In this document: positions 8,409 through 17,388 of the stretch, piece after piece
Layout of the letters: each line of letters begins with the position of its first letter
Numbering within the stretch: position 1 is the first letter of the stretch
From: an uncultured Luminiphilus sp.
GTDB taxonomy: Bacteria; Pseudomonadota; Gammaproteobacteria; Pseudomonadales; Halieaceae
DNA length: 64,000 bases
Direction: 5' to 3'
Assembly: GCA_943787485.1 (NCBI GenBank)
Contig: CALSMP010000004.1
Coordinates: 248,001 to 312,000, forward strand
Program-made: the position numbers and the translations under genes
Notes under the pieces: generated by a model
Databases searched by the model: none
Told to the model about the DNA's origin: nothing
The model's input: the letters and a program-made list of their open reading frames with translations, nothing else

Positions 8409-10981
8409 CTCCCTACTCCCTCTGGTCCCAACGGTTTGAATACCAAAAGCAATTTGGGAAGCAACAATAAGGCACCGGCTACCGCTGCCATCATCGCTAT
8501 ATCTGTGAGCACACCAAAATAGAGACTGGGGTTAAAGTTAGACAGGGTTAGCAGTGAAAAACCCACCATGACGGTGAGGGTGGTGTAGTACATCGCTCGT
8601 CCAATACTGCCGTGACTTCGGTGCATCGCTGCACGATAGTTTTTGTCCACGTCAAATTCCTCCCGAAAGCGATAAATGTAGTGAATGCAGTCATCAACAC
8701 CAATACCCACAACGATCGCTGCAATCGTAATGGTCATGATATCGAGGGGGATACCAGCAAGCCCCATGATCCCCAACACCAACCCGGCGGCCAGCAGGTT
8801 GGGGGCTAGCGCCAGCAATGCCAGCGACAGAGAACGAAACAACACCCAAAACATCGCACCAATAGCGATGAAGACCACAGCTAGCGTCAGAATTTGTGAC
8901 TTGAACAAACTCTGCAGGACGTTGTTGTAGAGCACGAGTAAGGACGTGAACTGTACACGCTCGGGCTCTATAGCAAGCTCTGAAATTAGCGTCTGACGCA
9001 ACTCCCGCAAAAATTGATCTCGTCGCAAAGCCTTACTGGTTTCCATCGCCCGCACCGAAATCCTCGCTTGATCCGCGTCGGCATTGAAGTAAGGAGAAAC
9101 CAATGTGTCATTCACGTCCTCTGGCATGCTGTTCTGGACCAGCGCCAATTCAATGGCACCCAGCGGAGCACCATAAAGCCCATCCATCACTTCAAAAGCG
9201 GTGGACAACGACAGCACTTTGCCTGTTTCCTCACGGGCTTCGACCAGCTGGTGGGCCCGATCAAGTAGTTGCCGGCCAACGGGTGTAAACCAAAAAGCAG
9301 GACGGCTGCTGCCGTCGCTGGCAAAAATATCGGCATCGCCAAAAGGATCGTCTTCCAAAAACTCATCCGAGAAGGGATCCTCACCCAAATCTTCGGACGG
9401 AAACACGTCAGACTTTCCGTTATCCATCGCTGTCGACGAAGCATCGGCTGGCGTCGCGTCGCCAGCTGAGAGCCCCTGATCAGGCGCATAAAGAATAATA
9501 TCGAGTGGGATGGTGCCACCAAGCTTTGAATCGAGAAGTTCCATGCCCTGGTATATTTCGGTGCTGTCTTTGAAGTAATCGATAAAACGATTTTCCACTT
9601 CCAGCCGTGAGATACCCACCGCCGTAGCAATTGCAAGCACCGCGGTGATTCCGAGAACGCCATTACCATAGCGCTCAACCCATCCGGAGAAGACCAGCGT
9701 CAGAGAACGCTCAGTCGCCAAAGTCCGCTTACCTGTGGGCTCAGGCATTACTGACATCAGGCTCGGCACCACTAAAAAGGTGCACAAAAAGCCCACGATA
9801 ATACCGAGACTCATCATCAGTCCAAAATCGATGACCGGCTGAATGCCGGCAACCAGAAGTGACGCAAATGCCACAAGCGTGGTGAGCGCGGTATAAAGAC
9901 AGGGAATGGCCATCAGTCGAGCCGCCTCTGCCGCGCGCTCCCCGCGTTGCTGGGCGGGAGAGACCCGCTCAAGTTCCCGGTATCGGACGATCAAATGGAG
10001 CGACAGTGACAGGACAACGATGAGCAGTACCGCGACAAAATTGGAGCTTATGACGGTCATACGCCAATCCGTCCACGCCAAAAACCCCAACATTAGGGTG
10101 GCTGTCAGGGAGCAATTGATCAATGGTGCAACAACCCAGCGCCAGTCTTTAAAAATAACCGCCAGCACCAACATCATAATTCCAAGTATCGCCGCCCCAA
10201 AGGTTACAAGGTCAGCTTTTACAAAAGCAATCATATCGGCCGCAATCATGGGGACACCGCCCACAAAGATTTTGGCGTAGGGCCGATAACGATCGGCGAC
10301 CGCCCTGACGGCGGCAACAACCGCTGCACGCTCATCGCTCTCCGCGGCTACTAATTCATCGTAGGCCGTCTCGACCTCGGCCAGTCGAGTCCTCGCATCA
10401 CCAATATCCCCACGCTGTTCTTGCAAACGCAACAACTCGCGTTCATCTAACAACGTCTGTAACAGCGGGTTGCTCTCCAGCGTCACCTGCACTGCCGTGA
10501 CATCACCGGATTCTCCGACCAACAGATTTCGATACACAGGGCTTGTGGTCAGCTCGTCAAAAGCCAACGAGCGATCAACCTCTGGATCGGACAAGGTGGG
10601 TAAAGCGTCGGCTTTGGCGAGATCGGAGAGCGATAGCGGCGGACTTTCAAGCAACGGCACGTCGAGCAAACTTGTTACACCCTGAATACCGGGAATTCGC
10701 CGCAGCTCTTCGGTCATCCCTTTTAGGGGCTCTAGGGAGTCGGGGGACAGCAAAGCACCGGGGGGCTGCCACGTCAGTATCAGGAACTCGCTGGAGGAAT
10801 AGTTTTTACTGGTTTCACGGAAGTAGGCTAAGTCGGGGTCTCCCTGAAGCAAAAGCGCATCGGAGGACGCATCGAGCCGCGTTTTATCGACTTGGCTGAG
10901 GGCGGCAAGGCCGAGCAGACCGAGCAACACCAACAGGGGTATGGCTCGATCCACAACTAATCGTTTGTACAAATCAACCAT
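8405..10981 (-). CDS. RND-superfamily (MMPL-type) exporter
   Basis: An 858-residue inner-membrane protein with two RND/MMPL halves. One transmembrane helix lies near residues 13-30, followed by a periplasmic loop, a five- to six-helix bundle (about 255-415), a second loop and a second bundle (about 690-850). GIGVDDCIHYIYRF in the second bundle is a typical MMPL membrane motif with the proton-relay acidic pair. The second periplasmic loop carries an unusual Asp/Glu-rich stretch around residues 505-560. Such proteins move lipids or hydrophobic compounds, here unknown. It is 24 bases after mpl, and its stop overlaps the YkgJ-type gene. Confidence 0.88.
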   Translation of the reverse strand: MVDLYKRLVVDRAIPLLVLLGLLGLAALSQVDKTRLDASSDALLLQGDPDLAYFRETSKNYSSSEFLILTWQPPGALLSPDSLEPLKGMTEELRRIPGIQGVTSLLDVPLLESPPLSLSDLAKADALPTLSDPEVDRSLAFDELTTSPVYRNLLVGESGDVTAVQVTLESNPLLQTLLDERELLRLQEQRGDIGDARTRLAEVETAYDELVAAESDERAAVVAAVRAVADRYRPYAKIFVGGVPMIAADMIAFVKADLVTFGAAILGIMMLVLAVIFKDWRWVVAPLINCSLTATLMLGFLAWTDWRMTVISSNFVAVLLIVVLSLSLHLIVRYRELERVSPAQQRGERAAEAARLMAIPCLYTALTTLVAFASLLVAGIQPVIDFGLMMSLGIIVGFLCTFLVVPSLMSVMPEPTGKRTLATERSLTLVFSGWVERYGNGVLGITAVLAIATAVGISRLEVENRFIDYFKDSTEIYQGMELLDSKLGGTIPLDIILYAPDQGLSAGDATPADASSTAMDNGKSDVFPSEDLGEDPFSDEFLEDDPFGDADIFASDGSSRPAFWFTPVGRQLLDRAHQLVEAREETGKVLSLSTAFEVMDGLYGAPLGAIELALVQNSMPEDVNDTLVSPYFNADADQARISVRAMETSKALRRDQFLRELRQTLISELAIEPERVQFTSLLVLYNNVLQSLFKSQILTLAVVFIAIGAMFWVLFRSLSLALLALAPNLLAAGLVLGIMGLAGIPLDIMTITIAAIVVGIGVDDCIHYIYRFREEFDVDKNYRAAMHRSHGSIGRAMYYTTLTVMVGFSLLTLSNFNPSLYFGVLTDIAMMAAVAGALLLLPKLLLVFKPLGPEGVGR

Positions 10982-11005
10982 GCCGGTCTCCGGGAAATGG
11001 GGGGC

Positions 11006-12370
11006 TTAATGCGCCTCCAGATAGGCGAGCAACCGCTCGTGGAATCGATCAAAACCCCCATTACTCATAATAACGACTGCATCGCCGGGGGATGCGGCCC
11101 CGGCAGTCGCCACCAGAAGCTCGTCAATGCTGCCAATTACCTGCGTCGGCTTAGTAGCGGCCTCGATCACCTCATCAATCGCCCAAGGTAACCCGGATGG
11201 TTGATACCAAAATACCTGATCCGCCGACTCTGTGGCGGCCGCCAATCGATCCGCATGCACACCCATACGCATCGTGTTTGACCTCGGCTCTATGACGGCG
11301 ATAAGGCGTGTTCCTGGTTGATGGCGCCGAACGGCCTCGAGCGTACTTTGGATGGCGGTCGGATGATGTGCGAAGTCATCGTAGACAGCCACCCCATTTG
11401 GGCAACCCCTCAATTCCAGGCGGCGTTTGACTCCCTGAAAAGAAGCGATAGCCTCGACACTCTTCTTCACCGGCACGCCAACATGATGAGCCGCGGCAAT
11501 GGCCGCACAGGCGTTGCTCAAATTATGGTCACCTAACTGTGACCAGTTAAAGTCGGTGGTGCCGCCTGAGGGGTCGTGAATAGAGAAGTCGGTGCCATCA
11601 GGCTTATTTTTGTTGATTACCCAATCATTGTCGCTCCCGCCTCCAAGCGTTTGCTGGGGCGTCCAACAGCCTCGGGCAATCACGCGATCAATCGCGTCGC
11701 CCCCGGGTCTTATAATCAGCCCCGAGGCCGGCACACAGCGAATCAAGTGATGAAATTGCGTTTCTATGGCCGCCAGATCAGGAAAAATATCGGCGTGATC
11801 AAACTCCAAGTTGCCGATAACTAAGGTGCGAGGCCGGTAATGGACAAATTTTGATCGTTTATCGAAAAACGCAGTGTCATATTCATCGGCTTCAATCACA
11901 AAAAAATCGGATTCACCGAGCCGCGCAGACAGCCCGAAGTTTTGCGGCACGCCGCCGATCAAAAATCCTGGCGCCAGGCGAGCCTGATCAAGCAACCAAG
12001 CTAGCAGGCTAGCGGTAGAGGTCTTGCCGTGGGTCCCAGATACAGCCAGCACCCAGCGGCCCTGCAAGACGTGCTCGCCAAGCCACTGGGGCCCCGAGAC
12101 GTAGGGCAGCCCCTGATCCAAAATGGCCTCAACCTCCGGGTTACCTCGGGACAACGCATTCCCGATCACCACAAGGTCGGGTCGGGTCCCCAGATTGTCC
12201 CCAGAATAGCCTTCCATGAGTCCGATGCCAGCAGACTCCAATTGGGTACTCATCGGCGGGTAAACGTTGGCATCTGAGCCGGTGACTCGATAACCGAGCT
12301 CTCTGGCAAGCAAGGCAAGCCCACCCATGAACGTACCGCAAATCCCCAAAATGTGTATGTGCTGTGCCAC
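11006..12370 (-). CDS. mpl: UDP-N-acetylmuramate:L-Ala-gamma-D-Glu-meso-DAP ligase
   Basis: Mpl reattaches recycled murein tripeptide to UDP-MurNAc with ATP. At 454 residues it has the normal size. N-terminal HIHILGICGTFMGGLALLA is the Mpl Rossmann motif, SGTHGKTSTASLLAW is the Mur-ligase P-loop, and VYDDFAHHPTAI and the central EADEYDTAFFDKRSKF segment are diagnostic of Mpl. It heads the minus-strand run mpl - RND - YkgJ - LON - amidohydrolase and diverges from the phosphofructokinase gene. Confidence 0.95.
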   Translation of the reverse strand: MAQHIHILGICGTFMGGLALLARELGYRVTGSDANVYPPMSTQLESAGIGLMEGYSGDNLGTRPDLVVIGNALSRGNPEVEAILDQGLPYVSGPQWLGEHVLQGRWVLAVSGTHGKTSTASLLAWLLDQARLAPGFLIGGVPQNFGLSARLGESDFFVIEADEYDTAFFDKRSKFVHYRPRTLVIGNLEFDHADIFPDLAAIETQFHHLIRCVPASGLIIRPGGDAIDRVIARGCWTPQQTLGGGSDNDWVINKNKPDGTDFSIHDPSGGTTDFNWSQLGDHNLSNACAAIAAAHHVGVPVKKSVEAIASFQGVKRRLELRGCPNGVAVYDDFAHHPTAIQSTLEAVRRHQPGTRLIAVIEPRSNTMRMGVHADRLAAATESADQVFWYQPSGLPWAIDEVIEAATKPTQVIGSIDELLVATAGAASPGDAVVIMSNGGFDRFHERLLAYLEAH

Positions 12371-12497
12371 TCAGAAGCTCTCTCGGCTGAGACCTTGAGC
12401 TTATCATGTCAGCACTGAGCGCCGGGGTTTGCATCTCACTTAATTCGCGTCTAACGTATCCCGCTGCTGAGTGTTTACCCCCCCAAGAGAACGCCGC

Positions 12498-13751
12498 ATG
12501 TCAAAAGCCAATGCCTTCTACGCCCAAAGTGGTGGCGTCACCGCTGTCATCAACGCCTCGGCCTGCGGCGTCATTGAAACCGCCAGGCACCACAAGCAAC
12601 AGATTGGCAAGCTCTATGCCGGCCGCAACGGTATCCTCGGCGCCCTGCACGAAGAGTTAATTGATACCTCTAAAGAGTCCGATCGGGCCATTCGCGGCCT
12701 CGCCTCCACTCCCTCGGGCGCCTTTGGATCCTGTCGTTACAAACTTCGGGGTATTGAAGAAAATCGAGTCGAGTATGCGCGCTTAATCGACGTATTTAAG
12801 GCGCACAACATCCGTTATTTTTTCTACAACGGCGGCGGCGATTCCGCCGATACCTGCCTCAAAGTGTCCCAGCTATCGAAGACCATGGGTTATGACCTAA
12901 TAGCAATCCACGTACCAAAAACCATTGATAATGACCTACCGATCACCGATAACAGCCCGGGATTTGGTTCGGTAGCTAAATACGTTGCCATTTCGACGCG
13001 AGAAGCCGCCATGGACGTGGCCTCCATGTGTGAAACCTCCACTAAGGTTTTCATTCTTGAGGTGATGGGGCGTCATGCGGGGTGGATCGCCGGAGCCGCT
13101 GGCTTGGCAGCAAACCAGCGAGGCGCGGCTCCGCATGTCATTCTGTTCCCTGAGGTCGCCTTCGACCGCGCCGCCTTTTTGAGCAAGGTGAAATCCACAG
13201 TAGAGCGGATCGGTTACTGCGTTATTGTCGCCTCGGAGGGTGCGCAAACCGCAGATGGTAGATTTCTCAGTGACAGCGGCGTTAGAGATGCTTTTGGTCA
13301 CGCTCAGCTCGGCGGCGTTGCCCCCACCCTAGCGGCAATGATCAACTCCGAGTTGGGCTACAAATATCACTGGGCCGTCTCTGACTACCTCCAGCGTGCT
13401 GCACGACACATCGCCAGCCAGGTCGATGTCGATCAAGCTTATGCCGTCGGCAAAGCCGCGGTAGAAATGGCGCTAGCAGGTAAGAATGGCGTCATGCCTG
13501 CGATTCATCGAAAGGCCGGCGCGCGTTATCGCTGGGAGATCATCGAGGCAGACCTTCGTAAGGTGGCCAACCGCGAGAAAAAAATGCCGCGGCGCTTCAT
13601 TAGCCGGGACGGCTTCGGCATCACAGAAACAGCGCGCCGTTACTTCGAGCCCCTCATCCAGGGCGAGGCCTACCCTGACTATCACCTCGGACTTCCCCAA
13701 TACGTTCAGCTTAAGAATCAACTCGTTCCTAAGCGCCTGCCACCTTTTTAG
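12498..13751 (+). CDS. Pyrophosphate-dependent 6-phosphofructokinase
   Basis: This enzyme reversibly phosphorylates fructose-6-phosphate, and probably uses PPi as donor. The 417-residue protein starts AFYAQSGGVTAVINASACGV, a long-PFK opening. The phosphodonor region is YNGGGDSADTC: Asp after GGG is the PPi-type signature, where ATP enzymes have Gly. PKTIDNDLPITDNSPGFGS and EVMGRHAGWIAG are the substrate motifs. An in-frame upstream codon exists, but ATG at 12498 (MSKANAFYAQ) is better. The pyrophosphatase gene follows on the same strand. An 8-bp inverted repeat (13736-13743 and 13751-13758) spans the stop codon without a T-run. Confidence 0.92.
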   Translation: MSKANAFYAQSGGVTAVINASACGVIETARHHKQQIGKLYAGRNGILGALHEELIDTSKESDRAIRGLASTPSGAFGSCRYKLRGIEENRVEYARLIDVFKAHNIRYFFYNGGGDSADTCLKVSQLSKTMGYDLIAIHVPKTIDNDLPITDNSPGFGSVAKYVAISTREAAMDVASMCETSTKVFILEVMGRHAGWIAGAAGLAANQRGAAPHVILFPEVAFDRAAFLSKVKSTVERIGYCVIVASEGAQTADGRFLSDSGVRDAFGHAQLGGVAPTLAAMINSELGYKYHWAVSDYLQRAARHIASQVDVDQAYAVGKAAVEMALAGKNGVMPAIHRKAGARYRWEIIEADLRKVANREKKMPRRFISRDGFGITETARRYFEPLIQGEAYPDYHLGLPQYVQLKNQLVPKRLPPF

Positions 13752-13885
13752 TGGCAGGAATTCGGCAAATCCACCGTTCTTCATTGGCCGTAGATCCCGG
13801 GTTACTTTAGAATCCCGCGCCTCCGGCAGTTCGTGCGCTGATCGGACCAAGACAACTCACCCAGACTCTAGCTGGAGACGATAGG

Positions 13886-14524
13886 ATGTACCGCGACGAA
13901 CCTTTTTCAGCCTACAGACGCCATCCGTGGCACGGACTGGAGCCGTTCCCCGACGGCGGCGCTGAGACAGGGACCGTCCAGGCGTATATCGAGATGCTTC
14001 CCAGCGATACCGTAAAGTACGAGCTCGATAAAAATACGGGGTTTCTTGTCGTCGACCGACCTCAGCGAACAACAGCAACGCCGCCGGCGCTGTACGGATT
14101 TATTCCTAGAACCTACTGCGCGGAAGAAGTCGCCAAGCGATGCGAACACGCGGAGGTGGCCGACGGAGATCCACTGGATATCTGTGTGTTTTCAGAGCGG
14201 CTTATCACTCGAGCTGACATCCTGCTGAACGCGCGGGTGGTTGGTGGCATTCAAATGATCGATGGCGGCGAGGCAGACGATAAGATCATCGCTGTCCTCG
14301 AAGGCGATAATATTTGGGGCGGAGTCGATGATATTACCGACTTGCCCCCGATCAAAACCGAGCGGTTACAACACTACTTTTCCACCTACAAGATGGTCCC
14401 TGGCAAAGACATCAATATTCGGGTAGATCATGTTTATGGCCGATCGGAGGCGCTGAAAGTTATTGAGGCCGCAAGAGCCGACTATGAAACCCACTACGGC
14501 GCCCTGCTTCGCGAGACCGATTAA
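13886..14524 (+). CDS. ppa: Inorganic pyrophosphatase (family I)
   Basis: The enzyme hydrolyses PPi to two phosphates. The 212-residue protein has IEMLPSDTVKYELDKNTGFL, VDRPQ, LYGFIPRTYC and the metal-binding DGDPLDICVFSE with its Asp cluster, then GGEADDKIIAVLEGD. It is somewhat longer at the N-terminus (FSAYRRHPWHGL) than the roughly 175-residue E. coli enzyme, resembling the soluble PPases of some marine gammaproteobacteria. It lies 134 bases after the PPi-phosphofructokinase gene, so the two enzymes compete for the same metabolite. Confidence 0.9.
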   Translation: MYRDEPFSAYRRHPWHGLEPFPDGGAETGTVQAYIEMLPSDTVKYELDKNTGFLVVDRPQRTTATPPALYGFIPRTYCAEEVAKRCEHAEVADGDPLDICVFSERLITRADILLNARVVGGIQMIDGGEADDKIIAVLEGDNIWGGVDDITDLPPIKTERLQHYFSTYKMVPGKDINIRVDHVYGRSEALKVIEAARADYETHYGALLRETD

Positions 14525-14582
14525 AAAAACCTCACATCACGGTTTCTCTGCGCGGCAACAGCAGAATCGGGCAGCCGTGACG

Positions 14583-15332
14583 CTACGACAGGCTAGCTCT
14601 CGAGGGGTCGGCAATGACGACATAGCGCTCGATCAACTCGCCCAGATTCGCCAGCACAAGCGAGGCCAATTCCATGGGCGGAAAAATCTGATCGACGCCG
14701 GGCAGGGTCCCCTCACGCCAGAGCGTGGCGAGCGTCTCACACTGCTCAGGAATTGACGCCCGCGGCCTCGCCTCCCGATGACTGATGTGCCACGGCTCGG
14801 GGGCCACCCCGCCCGTATCTATGACATAAGGTCTAAAAAAACCCTCGCTTTGATTAAGCGCCTCGCGCTCGCTCAACCAGGCGTTAAGGTGATGGAAGGG
14901 ACCACCTGAGAGATACTCGGCGGTCACCAAGCCGAGGCTGTAGTCTTTGGGCACCGCGGCGGCATCCCACACATCAAAGTCCGTTCCCCAATGGTGCCGT
15001 GAAAGGCCCGGCAAGGCTGAATAGCGCAAAATAGCCCTCAACCAACCCAAATCGTCGTGATCACCTCGTTTCAAGCAAACACCGCTACTGGAAAGAACGG
15101 GGCGCTCGCCCCTAGCCTTTGCGTTGAAGATAGCCAGCTGTCGGCCGTAATCCCGGTAGCCCGAAGCGATTCTCAAATCAATCCCCGCGGCACGCGCAGC
15201 AGTAGCCAAACGGCAAAAGGCATTAGCAGCCGCTCGAGTGCCCAACACTGCCTCGTCCACAGGCTTAAGATGCGTCGCATCAAGCCCGATCGCCTGAAGG
15301 ATTTCCTTAGATTGCACATGCTCGAAGGTCAT
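14583..15332 (-). CDS. M15-family (VanY-like) D-Ala-D-Ala carboxypeptidase homologue
   Basis: A 249-residue zinc peptidase of the M15B/LAS type. The zinc site appears as LSRHHWGTDFDVWD (HxxxxxxD), and the catalytic Glu and last zinc His appear in PEPWHISHRE; an upstream SGYRDYGRQLAIFN matches the substrate-binding SxxR region. These enzymes trim murein peptides. No signal peptide is obvious from the preferred ATG at 15332, which overlaps the sfsA stop (a longer frame begins at 15353). The location of its activity is therefore open. Confidence 0.85.
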   Translation of the reverse strand: MTFEHVQSKEILQAIGLDATHLKPVDEAVLGTRAAANAFCRLATAARAAGIDLRIASGYRDYGRQLAIFNAKARGERPVLSSSGVCLKRGDHDDLGWLRAILRYSALPGLSRHHWGTDFDVWDAAAVPKDYSLGLVTAEYLSGGPFHHLNAWLSEREALNQSEGFFRPYVIDTGGVAPEPWHISHREARPRASIPEQCETLATLWREGTLPGVDQIFPPMELASLVLANLGELIERYVVIADPSRASLS

Positions 15333-16045
15333 GGGTCGGGCGCGTCCTCCCATAAGCTGACAGGCACTTGTCCGCTGGGTTCTAGCCCGTGCAGATTAAT
15401 ATCAACGCCCAATCCATAGATCTCTAGGCCCTCCGCTACGGCATCTCTCACCGTATCAGCATAGATCGGATGGACAGAGGCAGCCGGCGCAATGCGGCCG
15501 ATTGCGCTATGCAGCGCGCAGTACACCAAAGCCGCGCGACCGCCCGATCGCACGACATCTACCAACGCATGCACGTGCTTCAACGCACGCTGACTGGGTG
15601 TATCGGGAAAGATGCCAAGACCCCTCGCGGTCACGAGCGTCACCGCTTTCACTTCAATCATGATAGACGAGGATCCCGATGTCAGGCTGAAATCGGCGCG
15701 CGACCCCTCGCCGAACGGCACCTCGCGCTTGAGCTCTCCGTCCTCCGGTAAAGCGTCCAACACACGCTTTCCGATCGCTTCCTCAACGACTTTATTGGCC
15801 AAAGCCGAATGGATACATGCAAGCCCGGCACCCGTATCGACAAGCTCCCAGGTCCATGCCAGCTTGCGTTTTGGATCTGCGTGATGGGAGAGCCATACAG
15901 GCATTCCCAACTCAGCACAGCCCGTCATGGCCCCGGTATTGGGACAGTGGACCGTCACCTCGCGACCATCCGGAAACCTAACATCGGCAAGAAAGCGCTT
16001 ATAACGCTTGATTAAGGTAGCAGATTGAAGCTCGCTGAAATCCAT
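15329..16045 (-). CDS. sfsA: DNA-binding protein SfsA
   Basis: The 238-residue protein matches the SfsA family, with RYKRFLADVRFPDGREVTVH, CPNTGAMTGCAE and VEVKAVTL (here MIEVKAVTLV). SfsA is described as a sugar-fermentation stimulation protein with nuclease-like fold and DNA binding. Its molecular role is not settled. In Pseudomonas-type gammaproteobacteria sfsA lies near dksA, as it does here, divergent from dksA with 218 bases between them. Confidence 0.93.
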   Translation of the reverse strand: MDFSELQSATLIKRYKRFLADVRFPDGREVTVHCPNTGAMTGCAELGMPVWLSHHADPKRKLAWTWELVDTGAGLACIHSALANKVVEEAIGKRVLDALPEDGELKREVPFGEGSRADFSLTSGSSSIMIEVKAVTLVTARGLGIFPDTPSQRALKHVHALVDVVRSGGRAALVYCALHSAIGRIAPAASVHPIYADTVRDAVAEGLEIYGLGVDINLHGLEPSGQVPVSLWEDAPDP

Positions 16046-16263
16046 AGTGCCTCCACTCCCTATGTTAGCAAGCTACACCCTGGAAAAACGAGGACCCACT
16101 CCTCCCCGTGAGACCCGAGTGGCCACCTCGCGAAAAGAGCGCTGGCGCAAGATAAACTTATCTGGTAGCTTGCCTGCCGCGAGCGCTGGGGATCCTCCCT
16201 CCGGGGCTAAACGGCGGTACTGATATTCGGGCGTCTCTGCGCCACTTTTCTCAGGAAATCGAC

Positions 16264-17361
16264 ATGCCAACGAAAAAAACTCAGGCAAAAAAACCGGTAC
16301 AAAAGGCAAAAGCCACCGCGAAAAAGCCAGCTAAGGCATCGCCAAAGAAAAAGCCTGCGGCCAAAAAAATCGCAGCGAAAAAGACGACCACCAAGAAACC
16401 CGTTGTAAAGAAGAAGACGCCTGTGAAAAAAGCAGCATCGAAAAAAGCACCCGCCAAGAAGGCTCCGGCCAAAAAGGCAGCGGCTAAAAAAACACCCGCA
16501 AAAAAAGCTGTCGCCAAGAAAGCACCGGCTAAAAAGGTAGCGGCTAAAAAAACGCCCGCGAAAAAAGCTGTCGCCAAGAAAGCACCGGCCAAAAAGGCAG
16601 CCGCTAAAAAAACGCCCGCAAAAAAAGCTGTTGCCAAGAAAGCACCGGCCAAAAAGGTAGCGGCTAAGAAAACACCCGCAAAAAAAGCTGTCGCCAAGAA
16701 AGCACCGGCCAAAAAGGTAGCGGCTAAGAAAACACCCGCAAAAAAAGCTGTCGCCAAGAAAGCACCGGCCAAAAAGGTAGCGGCTAAAAAAACACCCGCA
16801 AAAAAAGCTGTCGCCAAGAAAGCACCGGCTAAAAAGGTAGCGGCTAAAAAAACACCCGCGAAAAAAGCTGTCGCCAAGAAGGCTCCGGCTGCTCCAAAAC
16901 GTCGAAGAAAGGACGATAAAAAGGTCGCACGAGCCGTCGGGGAGCTACAGCGTTTCGATGACTTCAAACCCTACAAACCCTCCCGTGGCGAGTCCTACAT
17001 GAACGACGAGCAGCTTGAGCATTTCAAGCAATTGCTGTACGTCTGGCGCGCGGAACTCGTGGAAGAAATGACACGGACGGTCTCCCACATGAAGGATGAG
17101 GCGGCCAACTTCCCAGATCCCGCCGATCGGGCGACACAGGAAGAGGAATTTAGCCTCGAGCTCCGCACCCGTGACCGGGAGCGGAAACTCATCAAAAAGA
17201 TCGACGGCACCCTCGAGCGGATCAAAATTGACGATTACGGTTACTGTGACGCCTGCGGCATTGAAATAGGTATTCACCGACTCGAAGCGCGTCCTACCGC
17301 AACACTGTGCATTGACTGCAAGACGTTAGCCGAAATCAAGGAACGTCAAGAACTCGGTTAG
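16264..17361 (+). CDS. dksA: DksA with long lysine-rich histone-H1-like N-terminal tail
   Basis: Residues about 225-365 are a complete DksA: the coiled-coil tip [14 protein letters not shown] with the DxxDxA acidic motif that enters the RNA polymerase secondary channel, then the four-cysteine zinc finger (CDAC and CIDC) and [11 protein letters not shown]. Ahead of it lie about 209 residues of Lys/Ala/Pro repeats ([16 protein letters not shown]), like histone H1 or Pseudomonas AlgP, encoded by 60-bp tandem repeats. E. coli DksA has 151 residues and no tail. The tail probably binds DNA or RNA non-specifically (inference). The RBS-like AGGAAATCGAC precedes the ATG. gluQ follows directly, as in E. 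coli and Pseudomonas. Confidence 0.93.
   Translation: MPTKKTQAKKPVQKAKATAKKPAKASPKKKPAAKKIAAKKTTTKKPVVKKKTPVKKAASKKAPAKKAPAKKAAAKKTPAKKAVAKKAPAKKVAAKKTPAKKAVAKKAPAKKAAAKKTPAKKAVAKKAPAKKVAAKKTPAKKAVAKKAPAKKVAAKKTPAKKAVAKKAPAKKVAAKKTPAKKAVAKKAPAKKVAAKKTPAKKAVAKKAPAAPKRRRKDDKKVARAVGELQRFDDFKPYKPSRGESYMNDEQLEHFKQLLYVWRAELVEEMTRTVSHMKDEAANFPDPADRATQEEEFSLELRTRDRERKLIKKIDGTLERIKIDDYGYCDACGIEIGIHRLEARPTATLCIDCKTLAEIKERQELG
16441..16889 (+). repeat. 60-bp tandem repeats (about 7.5 copies) inside dksA
   Basis: The sequence repeats with an exact 60-base period, each unit coding 20 residues of the type [20 protein letters not shown]. Copies differ mostly at third positions (gcc/gct, acg/aca, aaa/aag), so the protein repeat is under selection or recently homogenised. 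Copy number is expected to vary among strains and is also vulnerable to assembly collapse. Confidence 0.95.
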
Positions 17362-17388
17362 GTCTGTATCAAGGCTGAAGCAATAAGC

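Noticed and set aside
13736-13758. Hairpin over the phosphofructokinase stop as a terminator
   Set aside because: The stem is perfect, but the T-run is in the loop and none follows, so rho-independent termination is not supported.
16441-16889. Regular 60-bp repeats as a possible CRISPR array
   Set aside because: There are no unique spacers. The repeats are contiguous, in frame and coding.
16281-16967. Long antisense open frame opposite the dksA repeats, coding a repetitive hydrophobic protein
   Set aside because: It is the mirror of Lys/Ala/Pro codons (giving Phe/Leu/Ala/Gly) and has no independent start context or homologous domain. The sense strand has a complete DksA.
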